64,000 nucleotides of DNA from NCBI GenBank assembly GCA_036493475.1, contig DASXPS010000056.1:1-64000 (forward strand), read 5' to 3'. The position numbers and the translations under genes were made by a program. Positions 54,524 to 63,000 of this stretch are shown here, one piece after another. Each line of letters starts with the position of its first letter. Position 1 is the first letter of the stretch. This DNA comes from Sporichthyaceae bacterium. GTDB taxonomy: Bacteria > Actinomycetota > Actinomycetes > Sporichthyales > Sporichthyaceae. The notes beneath the pieces were generated by a model. It saw only the letters and a program-made list of their open reading frames with translations. It was not told where the DNA came from and did not search any database.

Positions 54524-55783
54524 TCAGTGAGTTACCGGCGCGGCCGTGTCGGCACACACAACGTAAGCGTGGGCGACGGAGGAGGAGTCGGTGCCACTCA
54601 CCGTCCAACCATCGGGCGTCGGTTCCGACGATTGCACGGCAGAGGAGCCGAAAAGGCCACCCTGGACGTCGCCGCCGCCACCGAGTCGCGCATCTCCCGC
54701 GTCACACGAAGCCGTGGCGGTGCCGTGGGAGGTCGCCTGGTTGGTGTAGACGTGGGGGAAGCCCGGTCCCTGCGGACCCTGTGGACCCGTGAGGCCCTGT
54801 GCACCCGTGGCGCCCTGCGCGCCGGTGTGACCCTGAGAACCCTGTGCGCCGGTCAGCCCCTGCGCACCGGTCAGTCCCTGCGCACCCGTCGCCCCCTGCG
54901 CACCATTGTGACCCTGAAAGCCTTGCGCGCCGGTGTGACCCTGCGCACCGGTCAGGCCCTGGGCACCGGTCAGCCCCTGCGCACCCGTCGTGCCCTGCGC
55001 ACCCGTCGTGCCCTGCGCACCATTGTGACCCTGAGAACCCTGCGCGCCGGTCGGCCCCTGGGCACCCGTATCCCCGGTCTCACCGCGGGGACCACGAAAG
55101 CCCTGCGAGCCCTGCGTACCCGCGGCGCCCTGCGCACCCGTCAGCCCCTGCGCACCCGTCGCACCGATCGCACCCTGCGCACCATTGTGACCCTGCGAGC
55201 CCTGTGCACCGGTCAGCCCCTGCGCACCCGTCAGCCCCTGCGCACCGCTCAGCCCCTGCGCACCGTTGTGACCCTGAGAACCCTGCGCGCCGGTGTGACC
55301 CTGCGCGCCGGTAAGGCCCTGCGCACCGGTATCCCCGGTCTCACCGCGCGGCCCGCGAAAGCCCTGCGAGCCCTGCGCTCCCGCGGCGCCCTGCGCACCG
55401 GTCAGCCCCTGCGCACCGGTCAGCCCCTGCGCCCCCGTGGAACCCTGCACGCCTGTCAAGCCCTGCGCACCCGTCAAGCCCTGCGCGCCCGTAAGGCCCT
55501 GCGCACCCGCAGCCGATCCCGCCGGCCCCTGGGGGCCGGTCGCGCCCCGCGGCCCTGCGGGCCCCTGCGGACCGGTCCGGCCGTGATGGTGATGGCAGTG
55601 GTCCGGCCAGTATGCGTAGCAGGAGTAGTAGTACGGATCGTCGTGCGGACCGATCCGGTCGGAATGAGCCGCCGGCACTGTTGCGGCGTAGGACGAGGCG
55701 CTGTTGCCCAGCGCGGCAGTCAACATCGCCGTGGGCGCAAGCAGCGCCAGCGCCATAAGCCGTTCCCGGTGGTTGATTCGCAC
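54524..55783 (-). CDS. Secreted collagen-like protein
   Basis: 419 aa. A signal peptide (about 1-34) is followed by a Tyr/His-rich segment ([10 protein letters not shown] then DHCHHHH), about 90 Gly-X-Y triplets (68-340) and a ~78-aa globular tail with two Cys. The triplets alternate largely GAQ and GLT. Thr fills about 30 Y positions, Pro none, and one extra Ala breaks the register near residue 90. An 87-residue unit is repeated ([10 protein letters not shown] at 147 and 234). Gly-X-Thr triplets are glycosylated in Bacillus BclA; whether that happens here is inferred from the flanking glycosyltransferases. The GTG start has a GAGG site. A hairpin (CCCCTG/CAGGGG, 55794-55818) lies in the leader. 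Confidence 0.93.
   Translation of the reverse strand: MRINHRERLMALALLAPTAMLTAALGNSASSYAATVPAAHSDRIGPHDDPYYYSCYAYWPDHCHHHHGRTGPQGPAGPRGATGPQGPAGSAAGAQGLTGAQGLTGAQGLTGVQGSTGAQGLTGAQGLTGAQGAAGAQGSQGFRGPRGETGDTGAQGLTGAQGHTGAQGSQGHNGAQGLSGAQGLTGAQGLTGAQGSQGHNGAQGAIGATGAQGLTGAQGAAGTQGSQGFRGPRGETGDTGAQGPTGAQGSQGHNGAQGTTGAQGTTGAQGLTGAQGLTGAQGHTGAQGFQGHNGAQGATGAQGLTGAQGLTGAQGSQGHTGAQGATGAQGLTGPQGPQGPGFPHVYTNQATSHGTATASCDAGDARLGGGGDVQGGLFGSSAVQSSEPTPDGWTVSGTDSSSVAHAYVVCADTAAPVTH
54764..55582 (-). repeat. Collagen Gly-X-Y tandem repeat region
   Basis: A 9-base-period coding repeat is built of Gly-X-Y codons, with a higher-order unit of 261 bp (29 triplets, 87 aa) seen between about 55071 and 55332. It makes the region prone to recombination and sequencing or assembly length error. 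Confidence 0.85.
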
Positions 55784-55864
55784 GCCGACCTCGCCCCTGT
55801 TTAGTTTCCGACCAGGGGATAGTGGCGGTCGCGGGCCGTGGAGGGGAACAGCATCGGTGGGTGA

Positions 55865-57220
55865 TCACTCGCCCGGCGGACTCGCATTGGCCCATCTGAT
55901 ACCGCGAGCGGCAGGTGGAGGATCCATGGGAGCCCGCGGATGGACGAGCTGACCGCGGGGTGCCTCGGTCAGTCGGCCGGCCAATCCGGATCTGATCGGT
56001 AGATGAAGCCGGTTCAAGGCGGGTACGGGGACCGCCGGCATCTCCGACCACAGGTTGCCGAACCCGGCTTCGCCGTCCCAGCAGAAGTCATCGGCACCCA
56101 GCTGCACCAGGCGAGCATGAATGGCGGCGTCGTAGTGGGTGGAAATGCAGCGCACCAGGCGCTGGATCTCCTGATTGCGCACCGACTGCGTGTTCGTGCC
56201 GCTGGTGTAGTACTGCAGGTAACCGACCTCGGGGATGCGCACCACGGGCGCGTTGAGGAAGGACCGGATACAGATCTCGTAGTCGTCGGCCACGTGCAGC
56301 TTGCGGTTGTGCCCGCCGATGTGGTGGTAGAAGTCCCGCCTCCAGGACCGGAAGTGATTCGGCGTGGAGACGATGTGCCGAATCGTCTTGGCGTTGATCG
56401 GCGGCGCCTCGATCACCACCAGGTCGCGCCAACCGTCCATGGTCCATACCCGGTCCGGTCGGCAGACGCCGAAACCCCAGGCCCAGCCGTTTTCGTAACT
56501 ACGATCGCCACCGAGTTCGTAGACCTCGGCGCAATCGGAGTAGACGAAGCCCGCGTCGGGGTTGGCGCGGAATGCCTCGACCACCCACTCCAGCGCGTAC
56601 GGCGTCAGTTCATCGTCGTGGTCGAGTTCGACCAGGTACGCGCCCTGGCACAGATGGCCGAGCTTGTTCTTGAGTTCGCCGATGTTTCCCGACCGGGAGC
56701 GCTGCCGATACAGCGACACCCGGTGGTCGCGCGCGGCCAACGATTCCAACAGCCGCCAGGTCTCACCATCGTCGTCGGAGTCGTCGACGATGACCCACTC
56801 CCACTCCGCGTGGCTCTGCTGTTGCAGCGAGCGCAGCGCCCGTTCTATCCGCTTCCCGGTCCGATAGGCGGGGGTGAACACCGATACCAGCGGTGGCGCG
56901 TCGGCGGGCTTGGGCACCAAGGCGTCGTGCAGGAAGCAGTGGAGCGCCCGCCCGCCGGCGTCCTCGGGATCCATACCGTCGGGCAGGTTGATCCATCGGC
57001 TGCGCAGCGTGTACGGCAGCCGATGCAGCCGCGGGTAGTTCTCGATCGGCCCGAAGGTCACGATTGCCTGTGGCTCGGTGACCGACAACGCGGCGAGCAA
57101 CTCGTCCTCGCCACCGAACCGATGCACGTCCAGCTCCCGCGTCTCGAAGTCGGGCACCGCAGGTGTGTACAGCTCGCCGCTTCCGCCCAGCACGTACACC
57201 ACCGGCAGACCGATGTTCAT
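55865..57220 (-). CDS. GT2-family glycosyltransferase
   Basis: 451 aa. An N-terminal ~110-aa region of unknown fold (starting MNIGLPVVYVLGGSGELY) precedes a GT-A domain: VSVFTPAYRTG at about 112-122, VIVDDSDDDGETW, and the metal-binding ELDHDDE at about 199-204. The remainder includes RRDFYHHIGGHNRKLHVADD, typical of acceptor-side GT2 segments. The ATG at 57220 follows GGGGGAG. It lies upstream of the collagen-like gene on the same strand and could share its transcript. The sugar and acceptor are unknown. Confidence 0.87.
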   Translation of the reverse strand: MNIGLPVVYVLGGSGELYTPAVPDFETRELDVHRFGGEDELLAALSVTEPQAIVTFGPIENYPRLHRLPYTLRSRWINLPDGMDPEDAGGRALHCFLHDALVPKPADAPPLVSVFTPAYRTGKRIERALRSLQQQSHAEWEWVIVDDSDDDGETWRLLESLAARDHRVSLYRQRSRSGNIGELKNKLGHLCQGAYLVELDHDDELTPYALEWVVEAFRANPDAGFVYSDCAEVYELGGDRSYENGWAWGFGVCRPDRVWTMDGWRDLVVIEAPPINAKTIRHIVSTPNHFRSWRRDFYHHIGGHNRKLHVADDYEICIRSFLNAPVVRIPEVGYLQYYTSGTNTQSVRNQEIQRLVRCISTHYDAAIHARLVQLGADDFCWDGEAGFGNLWSEMPAVPVPALNRLHLPIRSGLAGRLTEAPRGQLVHPRAPMDPPPAARGIRWANASPPGE

Positions 57221-57413
57221 CGCTCCCCCGAGATATCGGCCGATCGAACAGCTCCAGCTAATCGGTCCCCTTTGTCCCGGGTCATGCGGATAAGCCCGAT
57301 TGGGTGACGGCGAACTGACTGACCGTCCGTCCGGTCGGGAAAGGTGGCACGGCCCTTCAACCGGCGCATCCGTACTGACACGACTATCGCGAAGGCCCGA
57401 ATAGGGCCACCAT

Positions 57414-58457
57414 GTGCGCATGACGCGGCGCCGAAGCCGGTTCGGTCCCGCGGGCGCGATCGTCGCACTGTGCGTGGGCGTGCTGAGCGCATGCGGCGCA
57501 CCGACGATCACCCCCGCCGGTCAGGTCGGCATGGAGATCCCCTACGTGGACCCGCTGGCGCCCGGCGCGTCGCCGGTCCTGGCTGTGGGCCCGGCCAAGG
57601 CCGTGACCACCGTGACGACTGGTCAGACGAAGCCGGCGCCTGCCAAAGCGGGCACGGCCAAGCAGTCCGCAACCGCGAGCGTGGCGCCCTCCACGCCGAA
57701 GAAGTCGGCAAAACCTGAGACCACCACCAGGCCCCCGCCAACGATCCAGGTCAAGAAGGGCCCGGCGAAGACCACGTCGCTGACCCTGCCCAAGCTCGGC
57801 GTGTACGGCTACTCGATGAGCGGCAACACCAGCCTCGGCCCGCCCCCGTCCACCATGCCGCTGACCGTGGCCGAGGGTTCCGGGGACGGCGCCCAGTTGT
57901 GGACGCTGGATGGCCGCCGAGCCGACGGCTCGGGGATCACCGAGGAACTCACCCTGGCCCGCGGCGCCGACGGCGTCTATTTGCACACCTACCGCCTGGA
58001 TGCCTCCACCGGTCTGGCCGGACTCATCCTGGAGTTCAATCCCGCCCAACCGGTGTTGTTCGAGCCGGACAAGTTGGCCGCCGGCCAGACCTGGAAGTTC
58101 GACCTGACCTCCACCGACGGATGCGCCAGGGCGAGCACCACCCTGGAGGCGATTGAGGTCGGCGCCATCCGTCACATTCGGCTGGCCACGGCGTTGAGTA
58201 CGGTCGGGCCGTCGTCCTGTACTGCGGTGACCGGCCAGCGGGTGCAGGATCTCGAGCACCCGGCCGCGCAGGTATTGCCCACCCGCATCTCCTCCGACCT
58301 GCACGGCACGATGGCCGGCATTCCGGTGAAGGCCACCACCACCGCCAGCAACCCGACCGGTCCCAAGCCGGCCACCGATGCAACGGAGGCTCGCGTGCCA
58401 ACTGCGACGACGCAGGCCAGATGGCTGCCGATCCGGGACTGCCGCTCATGTGGCTGA
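57414..58457 (+). CDS. Lipoprotein of unknown function, partner of an ABC transporter
   Basis: 347 aa. The N-terminus has basic residues, a hydrophobic helix and the lipobox LSAC with Cys27; an in-frame ATG at 57420 is an alternative start. A Thr/Pro/Lys-rich linker (about 55-115) is followed by a beta-rich domain without a recognised fold. It overlaps the permease gene by 10 bp and is followed by the ATPase, so the three form one export or cell-envelope system. A substrate-capturing or regulatory role is inferred. Confidence 0.75.
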   Translation: MRMTRRRSRFGPAGAIVALCVGVLSACGAPTITPAGQVGMEIPYVDPLAPGASPVLAVGPAKAVTTVTTGQTKPAPAKAGTAKQSATASVAPSTPKKSAKPETTTRPPPTIQVKKGPAKTTSLTLPKLGVYGYSMSGNTSLGPPPSTMPLTVAEGSGDGAQLWTLDGRRADGSGITEELTLARGADGVYLHTYRLDASTGLAGLILEFNPAQPVLFEPDKLAAGQTWKFDLTSTDGCARASTTLEAIEVGAIRHIRLATALSTVGPSSCTAVTGQRVQDLEHPAAQVLPTRISSDLHGTMAGIPVKATTTASNPTGPKPATDATEARVPTATTQARWLPIRDCRSCG

Positions 58458-59500
58458 TCACGCTGCGCGACCTGCAATGGCGCCGTCGTCGATTCGGTTT
58501 CGGCGCGCTGGGCGCGGCCATGGTCTTCGCGGTCACCTTGCTGCTGTCCGGGCTGAGCGCGGGGCTGCACGGGGAGGCCAGCCGCAACATTCAGGCGGTC
58601 GGCGCCGACGCCTGGCTGGTACGCGCCGGGGTCAGCGGCCCGTTCAGCGCGCTGTCCGCGATGCCGGACACCGTGGTGGAACAGGTCGCGGCCGCCCCCG
58701 GCGTCCGCCGGGCCGACCCGTGGATCCTCGCCTTCGGCACCACCGATGGTGCCCGGCAAGTGGACGTCAACGTGGTCGGCTATCGCCCCGGCGGGCTCGG
58801 TCCGCCGGCGCCCTCGGCCGGGCGGCAGCCAACCCGTCCCGGTGAGGTGCTGGTGGACTCCGCCACTGGCTACAAGATCGGGGATCAGTTCACCATGAAC
58901 GGGACCCCGCTGACCGTGGTCGGCAAGGTCAAGCACATGACCCTGCGCGGTGGGGTGGGCAATATCTACCTGAACCTGCGCGACGCCCAAGCGGTGTTGT
59001 TCAAGAGCAACCGCATCGTCACCGCGGTCATCACCCAGGGCGTGCCGAAAGACCCGGCGGCGCTCGGACTCGCCGCGCTCAGCCAGACCCAGGCGCGCGG
59101 GGACATCCTGCGGTTGTTCCAAAAGGCACTGCGCGGCATCGATCTGCTGCGCCTGATCCTGTGGGCGGTGGCGATCGCGGTGATCGGCACCGTGATCTAC
59201 CTTTCGGTGCTGGAACGCATCCAGGACCTCGCGGTGCTCAAGGCCATCGGCATCGCCACGAACTCGTTGATGTTCAGTTTGGTGGTGCAGGCGGCGTTGA
59301 TGTCGCTGCTGGCAGCCGGGGCCGCGATCGTGATGAGTTTCGCCGTCGCGCCGTCGTTCCCCATGCCGGTGTCGATGTCGGTGTCCTCGTGCGCCGCTTT
59401 GATCGGTTTCGCGTTCACCATCGGGTTGGTGTCCAGCATCGCCGGGTTACGCCGCGCCGTCGGCGTGGACCCGGCCACCGCGTTCGGGGGGGCGATCTGA
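58448..59500 (+). CDS. FtsX/MacB-type ABC transporter permease
   Basis: 350 aa from the ATG at 58448. One N-terminal membrane helix (about 16-35) is followed by a ~190-aa extracellular MacB-like domain and three C-terminal helices with the FtsX signature around YLSVLERIQDLAVLKAIG. Start alternatives upstream (58421) only lengthen the overlap with the lipoprotein gene. It is directly followed by the ATPase gene. This type moves lipoproteins, peptides or antibiotics out, or works as a mechanotransmitter; the substrate is unknown. Confidence 0.9.
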   Translation: MWLITLRDLQWRRRRFGFGALGAAMVFAVTLLLSGLSAGLHGEASRNIQAVGADAWLVRAGVSGPFSALSAMPDTVVEQVAAAPGVRRADPWILAFGTTDGARQVDVNVVGYRPGGLGPPAPSAGRQPTRPGEVLVDSATGYKIGDQFTMNGTPLTVVGKVKHMTLRGGVGNIYLNLRDAQAVLFKSNRIVTAVITQGVPKDPAALGLAALSQTQARGDILRLFQKALRGIDLLRLILWAVAIAVIGTVIYLSVLERIQDLAVLKAIGIATNSLMFSLVVQAALMSLLAAGAAIVMSFAVAPSFPMPVSMSVSSCAALIGFAFTIGLVSSIAGLRRAVGVDPATAFGGAI

Positions 59501-59501
59501 G

Positions 59502-60524
59502 GTGGAAAAGCTCGAGATCCGCGACCTGGTCGTCGAGTTCTCCAGCGGGGACTACCTGGTTCGGCCGCTGGACAAGTTCAAGCTGGACGCCAAATCCGGC
59601 GAACTCGTGCTGCTGCTCGGGCCCAGCGGCTGCGGTAAGACCACGCTGCTGTCCTGCCTGGCGGGCATCCTCACCCCGACGTGGGGCAGCATCTCGTTGG
59701 ACGGCAAGGACATCACCAAGCTCAACGCGGCGCAGCTCACCGACTACCGCCGGCACGGCGTGGGCCTGGTGTTCCAGGGGTTCAAACTGCTGCCCAGCCT
59801 GACGGCGCGGGAGAACGTCGAGGCGCCGCTGCGCCTGGCCGGGGTGAGTTCGGCCGCCTCGCGAGCCCGGGCGGAAGAGTTGCTCACCTCGTTCGATCTG
59901 GCCGAGCGCATGTCCAGCCGGCCCGGCAAGTTGTCCGGCGGACAGCAACAACGCGTGGCGATCGCCCGGGCGCTGGCCCACGACCCGCCGCTGCTGGTGG
60001 CCGATGAGCCGACCGCGGCCCTGGACTACATCCAGGTGGAGAACGTCGTGCGTACCCTGCGCGACCTGGCCAAGCCCGGCCGCATCGTGGTGGTCTCCAC
60101 CCACGACCACCGGCTGGTGCCGCTGGCCGACAAGGTGATCAAGATGGGCACCGAGCCGGTGCTCGAGGGCGCGCAACCGGGGCCGGTGCGTCTGGCTGCG
60201 GGCGAGGAGCTGTTCGCCCAGGGCGATCGCGGCGAGTTGATCTACGTGGTCCAGCGCGGCGGTATCGACCTGTTCCGCCTCCTCGCCGAGGGCGGCGAGG
60301 AACTCATCCACACCAGCGGACCCGGCGAGTACTTCGGCGAACTCGCGCCGCTGTTCGGCTTCCCCCGGTCGGCCACCGCGCGCGCCGCCGGGAACACCGA
60401 GCTGATCGGCTACACGGCGCAACAGTTCCGCGAGATGGTCGGTCCCGAAGGCATCCGCAAGGCCATGGGCCGCGGCCGCGCCGAGCCCCAACCCGAGCCC
60501 GAGCACGAGCCGGCCGACGCCTGA
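59502..60524 (+). CDS. ABC transporter ATPase fused to a cyclic-nucleotide-binding domain
   Basis: 340 aa. The ATPase has Walker A GPSGCGKT (40-47), Q-loop FQGF, signature LSGGQQQR (144-151), Walker B LLVADEPTAALD (164-175) and the H-loop His. At about 227-318 it carries a cNMP-binding (CAP_ED-like) domain with the phosphate-binding cassette GEYFGELAPLFGFPRSAT, including Gly-Glu and the Arg-Ser-Ala group. The tail is Glu/Pro-rich. MacB-type ATPases do not usually carry this domain, so the transporter may be gated by cAMP or cGMP. The GTG start is 1 bp beyond the permease stop. Confidence 0.93.
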   Translation: MEKLEIRDLVVEFSSGDYLVRPLDKFKLDAKSGELVLLLGPSGCGKTTLLSCLAGILTPTWGSISLDGKDITKLNAAQLTDYRRHGVGLVFQGFKLLPSLTARENVEAPLRLAGVSSAASRARAEELLTSFDLAERMSSRPGKLSGGQQQRVAIARALAHDPPLLVADEPTAALDYIQVENVVRTLRDLAKPGRIVVVSTHDHRLVPLADKVIKMGTEPVLEGAQPGPVRLAAGEELFAQGDRGELIYVVQRGGIDLFRLLAEGGEELIHTSGPGEYFGELAPLFGFPRSATARAAGNTELIGYTAQQFREMVGPEGIRKAMGRGRAEPQPEPEHEPADA

Positions 60525-60602
60525 GTCACTCCATCGGCCCTATCCCCTAGCGCCCGGCCGGCCCACGGTGAGGGTTAGCTCGACGCCGATCGGGCGGGGC
60601 CG

Positions 60603-61595
60603 ATGGGACGGGACCGGATGTACACCAGCCGCAGCTTCGCCATGCACCGGTGGATCAACCGTGGGGCGCCGGTGCTCGGTGCGCTCGCGCTGGGCGCTCT
60701 GGTGGTCGGCGCCACCGCGACCGGTGCGCTGGGCTCCCATTCGGCAGACGCCGCAGCCAATGCCCCGGCCGCCCAGCAGCCCGCGGCGCAAGCACCGGCA
60801 GCGCAGCCCGCCGCGCAAGCACCCGTCGCGGCGCAGCCCGCCGCCGCAGCACCAGCGGTAGCACAGGCTGCCGCGCAGGCACCGGCGCTGATCCCGATCG
60901 CGCCCGCCCTGACCGTATCCGCTCCGAACGCCGCCACCGTCCCGGTCGTCCCCGTTGACCCAGCCGGGCAGCCCTGCGCCGTCACCCTGCCGCTGAGCCC
61001 CTGTGGGTTGCCCGACACGGCTGTGTCGAAGCAGGCCCCGCACGCCCACCACCACCGCCACGGTAAGTCCGGCCACCGAACCGCCGCGACCGTCGAGGGG
61101 CCCGCGGCTCGGCCCGCCGACCATTCCGCGGCGTCCCACTCCGCCCCGGCCGCGCCCACCCGACCCGAAGCGCCCGCGCACACCTCCGCACCGGTGGTGC
61201 GCCACGTCCCCGGATCCGTTCCCTCGGGGCATCCCACCGCGTCGACCCGCCCGGCCGCCTCGGCTCCCGCCACCTCGGCTCCCGCCACCTCGGCTCCGAC
61301 CGCATCTGCCCCGGCCGCATCGGCGCAGCCGGCGGCGCCGATCTACCCCGCGGCCCCGGCCCACCCCACCGCCTCGGCTGCCCCGGCAACGCCGGCGGCC
61401 CCGGCCGGGCGGTCGGCCGGGCGGTCGGCCGGACCGAGCACCAAGGCCGGAGTCACGCACTCACCCAATGGGTCCACTCGCCCGGCCCGGGCGACGACCC
61501 CGCCGGCCACCGCCACCGGTAGCGGCTGCGGCGCCCTGGGTGATCAGTCCCGGTGCGGCGAGGGCAGCGCTCAGCCGGACGCGCCGCGACACTGA
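60603..61595 (+). CDS. Secreted Ala/Pro-rich protein
   Basis: 330 aa. A hydrophobic N-terminal segment (about 22-45) looks like a signal peptide; it is followed by long Ala/Pro/Gln runs (AAQQPAAQAPAAQPAAQAP), a His-rich patch (HAHHHRHGKSGH) and Ala/Ser/Pro repeats, with Cys pairs near residue 125-135 and the C-terminus. No known domain was seen. ATGs at 60618 and 60642 are possible shorter starts. It may be a cell-wall or surface spacer protein. The coding status rests on the signal peptide and frame length, since low-complexity GC-rich DNA often gives long open frames. Confidence 0.6.
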   Translation: MGRDRMYTSRSFAMHRWINRGAPVLGALALGALVVGATATGALGSHSADAAANAPAAQQPAAQAPAAQPAAQAPVAAQPAAAAPAVAQAAAQAPALIPIAPALTVSAPNAATVPVVPVDPAGQPCAVTLPLSPCGLPDTAVSKQAPHAHHHRHGKSGHRTAATVEGPAARPADHSAASHSAPAAPTRPEAPAHTSAPVVRHVPGSVPSGHPTASTRPAASAPATSAPATSAPTASAPAASAQPAAPIYPAAPAHPTASAAPATPAAPAGRSAGRSAGPSTKAGVTHSPNGSTRPARATTPPATATGSGCGALGDQSRCGEGSAQPDAPRH

Positions 61596-61602
61596 CCCCG
61601 GC

Positions 61603-62604
61603 TCAGAACAGCGCGCCGGCCAACGCTCGGCGGGCCGTGGCGACCCGCGGGTCGTCGGAACCGGCCACCAGGAACAGGCTCAGCAGGTGCTCGCGGGCGA
61701 CGTCCCGATCGGCGCCCGCGGTGATCCGCACGGTATCCACCAGTCGCTGGAACGCGTCCTCCACTACACCGTCGGCCGCGTCCAGGTCCGCGGCGAGACA
61801 CTGCGCGGCCACGTCCAAAGGCCGATCGGCGGCGGCCTGACGTACCGTCACCGGATCGGCGGCGGACACCCGACGGAACAGCATCACCCGGGCCAGCCCC
61901 TGCTCGGCCTCGGGGTCCCCTGGCTGGCGCGCCAACGCCTCGGTGTAACCGAGCTCGGCGGCGTCCAGGTCCCCGCGCACCAACGCGTCGAACGCCTCCG
62001 GGTAGCGCAGCGATGGCTCCTCGCCGTCCTCGTCGTCCGCCGCGTCGGTGTCCCGCAGCGCCACTCGCCCGGAGATGCCGTTGGCGGTGGCCACCTTCAG
62101 CAGTTCTTCGATGACCTGACGCACCTGCGCCTCGGGCAGCGCGCCCTGGAACAACGGCATCGGGGACTGCCCCAGCACGGCCATCACGGTGGGCAGAGCC
62201 TGCACCTGGATCAGCTCGGCCAGCCGCTGGTTGGCCTCCACGTCCACCTTGGCCAGCACAAACCGGCCGCCGTACTCCAACGCCAACTTCTCCAGCACCG
62301 GGGAGAGTTGCTTGCACGGTTCGCACCAGTCGGCCCAGAAGTCCACCACCACCGGCACCTGCATCGAGGTGCCGATCACGAGGCTCTCGAAGGTGGCCTC
62401 GGTGACGTCGATGACGAACGGATTGGACCCGTCGGATTCGCCGCCGGCCGGGGCCGCGCCGCGGTGCTCAGCGTTCACGCCCAGCGCAGATCCCGTTGAC
62501 CCGGCCGGAGACGTCGGGCCCGGACGCGTCGCCCGCGCCTTGAGCGCGGACAGGTCAACGGCACCGGCGGCGATGCGGGGAGTGGACGGCGGCTGCTGCG
62601 GCAT
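61603..62604 (-). CDS. CnoX-like thioredoxin-fold co-chaperone with TPR-like tail
   Basis: 333 aa. A Pro-rich N-terminus (about 1-60) precedes a thioredoxin domain with the active site WCEPCK (93-98) and PTVMAVLGQ, then a C-terminal helical TPR_20-like region. CnoX (YbbN) proteins protect substrates from oxidation and hand them to GroEL. The active-site CxxC suggests redox activity, which some CnoX proteins lack. In mycobacteria a thioredoxin gene of this type lies near glgB, consistent with the return to a conserved gene block here. Confidence 0.88.
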   Translation of the reverse strand: MPQQPPSTPRIAAGAVDLSALKARATRPGPTSPAGSTGSALGVNAEHRGAAPAGGESDGSNPFVIDVTEATFESLVIGTSMQVPVVVDFWADWCEPCKQLSPVLEKLALEYGGRFVLAKVDVEANQRLAELIQVQALPTVMAVLGQSPMPLFQGALPEAQVRQVIEELLKVATANGISGRVALRDTDAADDEDGEEPSLRYPEAFDALVRGDLDAAELGYTEALARQPGDPEAEQGLARVMLFRRVSAADPVTVRQAAADRPLDVAAQCLAADLDAADGVVEDAFQRLVDTVRITAGADRDVAREHLLSLFLVAGSDDPRVATARRALAGALF

Positions 62605-62631
62605 GGACCCATCCTGCCTGGCCGGGCGGGC

Positions 62632-62934
62632 TCAGGAGTGGGCGGGCACCTGCTGCGTGCGCAACCAGCGCTCCACGAAGAACGGCGCGAACGGAATCAC
62701 CGCGGCCACCAACACCTTCGCAATGACGTTATTCGGCCAGGACAGCGCCGTGCGCACCTGCCAGGCGGACAGCACGTAGAAGATGAAAAGCACGCCGTGG
62801 GTTGCCCCGGCAGGCGCGATCAACGAGTCGTTGCCCCCGATCTGCATGGGCACCGCGATACTGAGCAGCGCCAGATAGCTGATCGCCTCCAGCACCGAGA
62901 ACACCCGCAACCGCCCGATCGGCGTCGACAGCAC
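62632..62934 (-). CDS. DUF3817 family membrane protein
   Basis: 100 aa with about three membrane helices. STPIGRLRVFSVLEAISYLALL, the Gly-Asn-Asp loop and ATHGVLFIFYVL are family-type sequence. The GTG at 62934 is chosen since AAGGGA lies nine bases upstream; a TTG at 62943 is less likely. It is 27 bp upstream of the CnoX-like gene and probably co-transcribed. Function unknown. Confidence 0.85.
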   Translation of the reverse strand: MLSTPIGRLRVFSVLEAISYLALLSIAVPMQIGGNDSLIAPAGATHGVLFIFYVLSAWQVRTALSWPNNVIAKVLVAAVIPFAPFFVERWLRTQQVPAHS

Positions 62935-63000
62935 GGCAACCAATCCCTTCGCGAGCGGCGACCGTTGCCGCCGCTTCCATTCTCGCCGTCGGGGCGCAGG

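Noticed and set aside
54764-55582. CRISPR-like array
   Set aside because: The repeats have a 9-bp coding period, there are no unique spacers and the frame encodes Gly-X-Y triplets.
53696-55804. A 702-codon open frame on the plus strand across the oxygenase and collagen genes
   Set aside because: It is antisense, and its Leu/Arg/Thr repeats are the complement of the collagen triplets.
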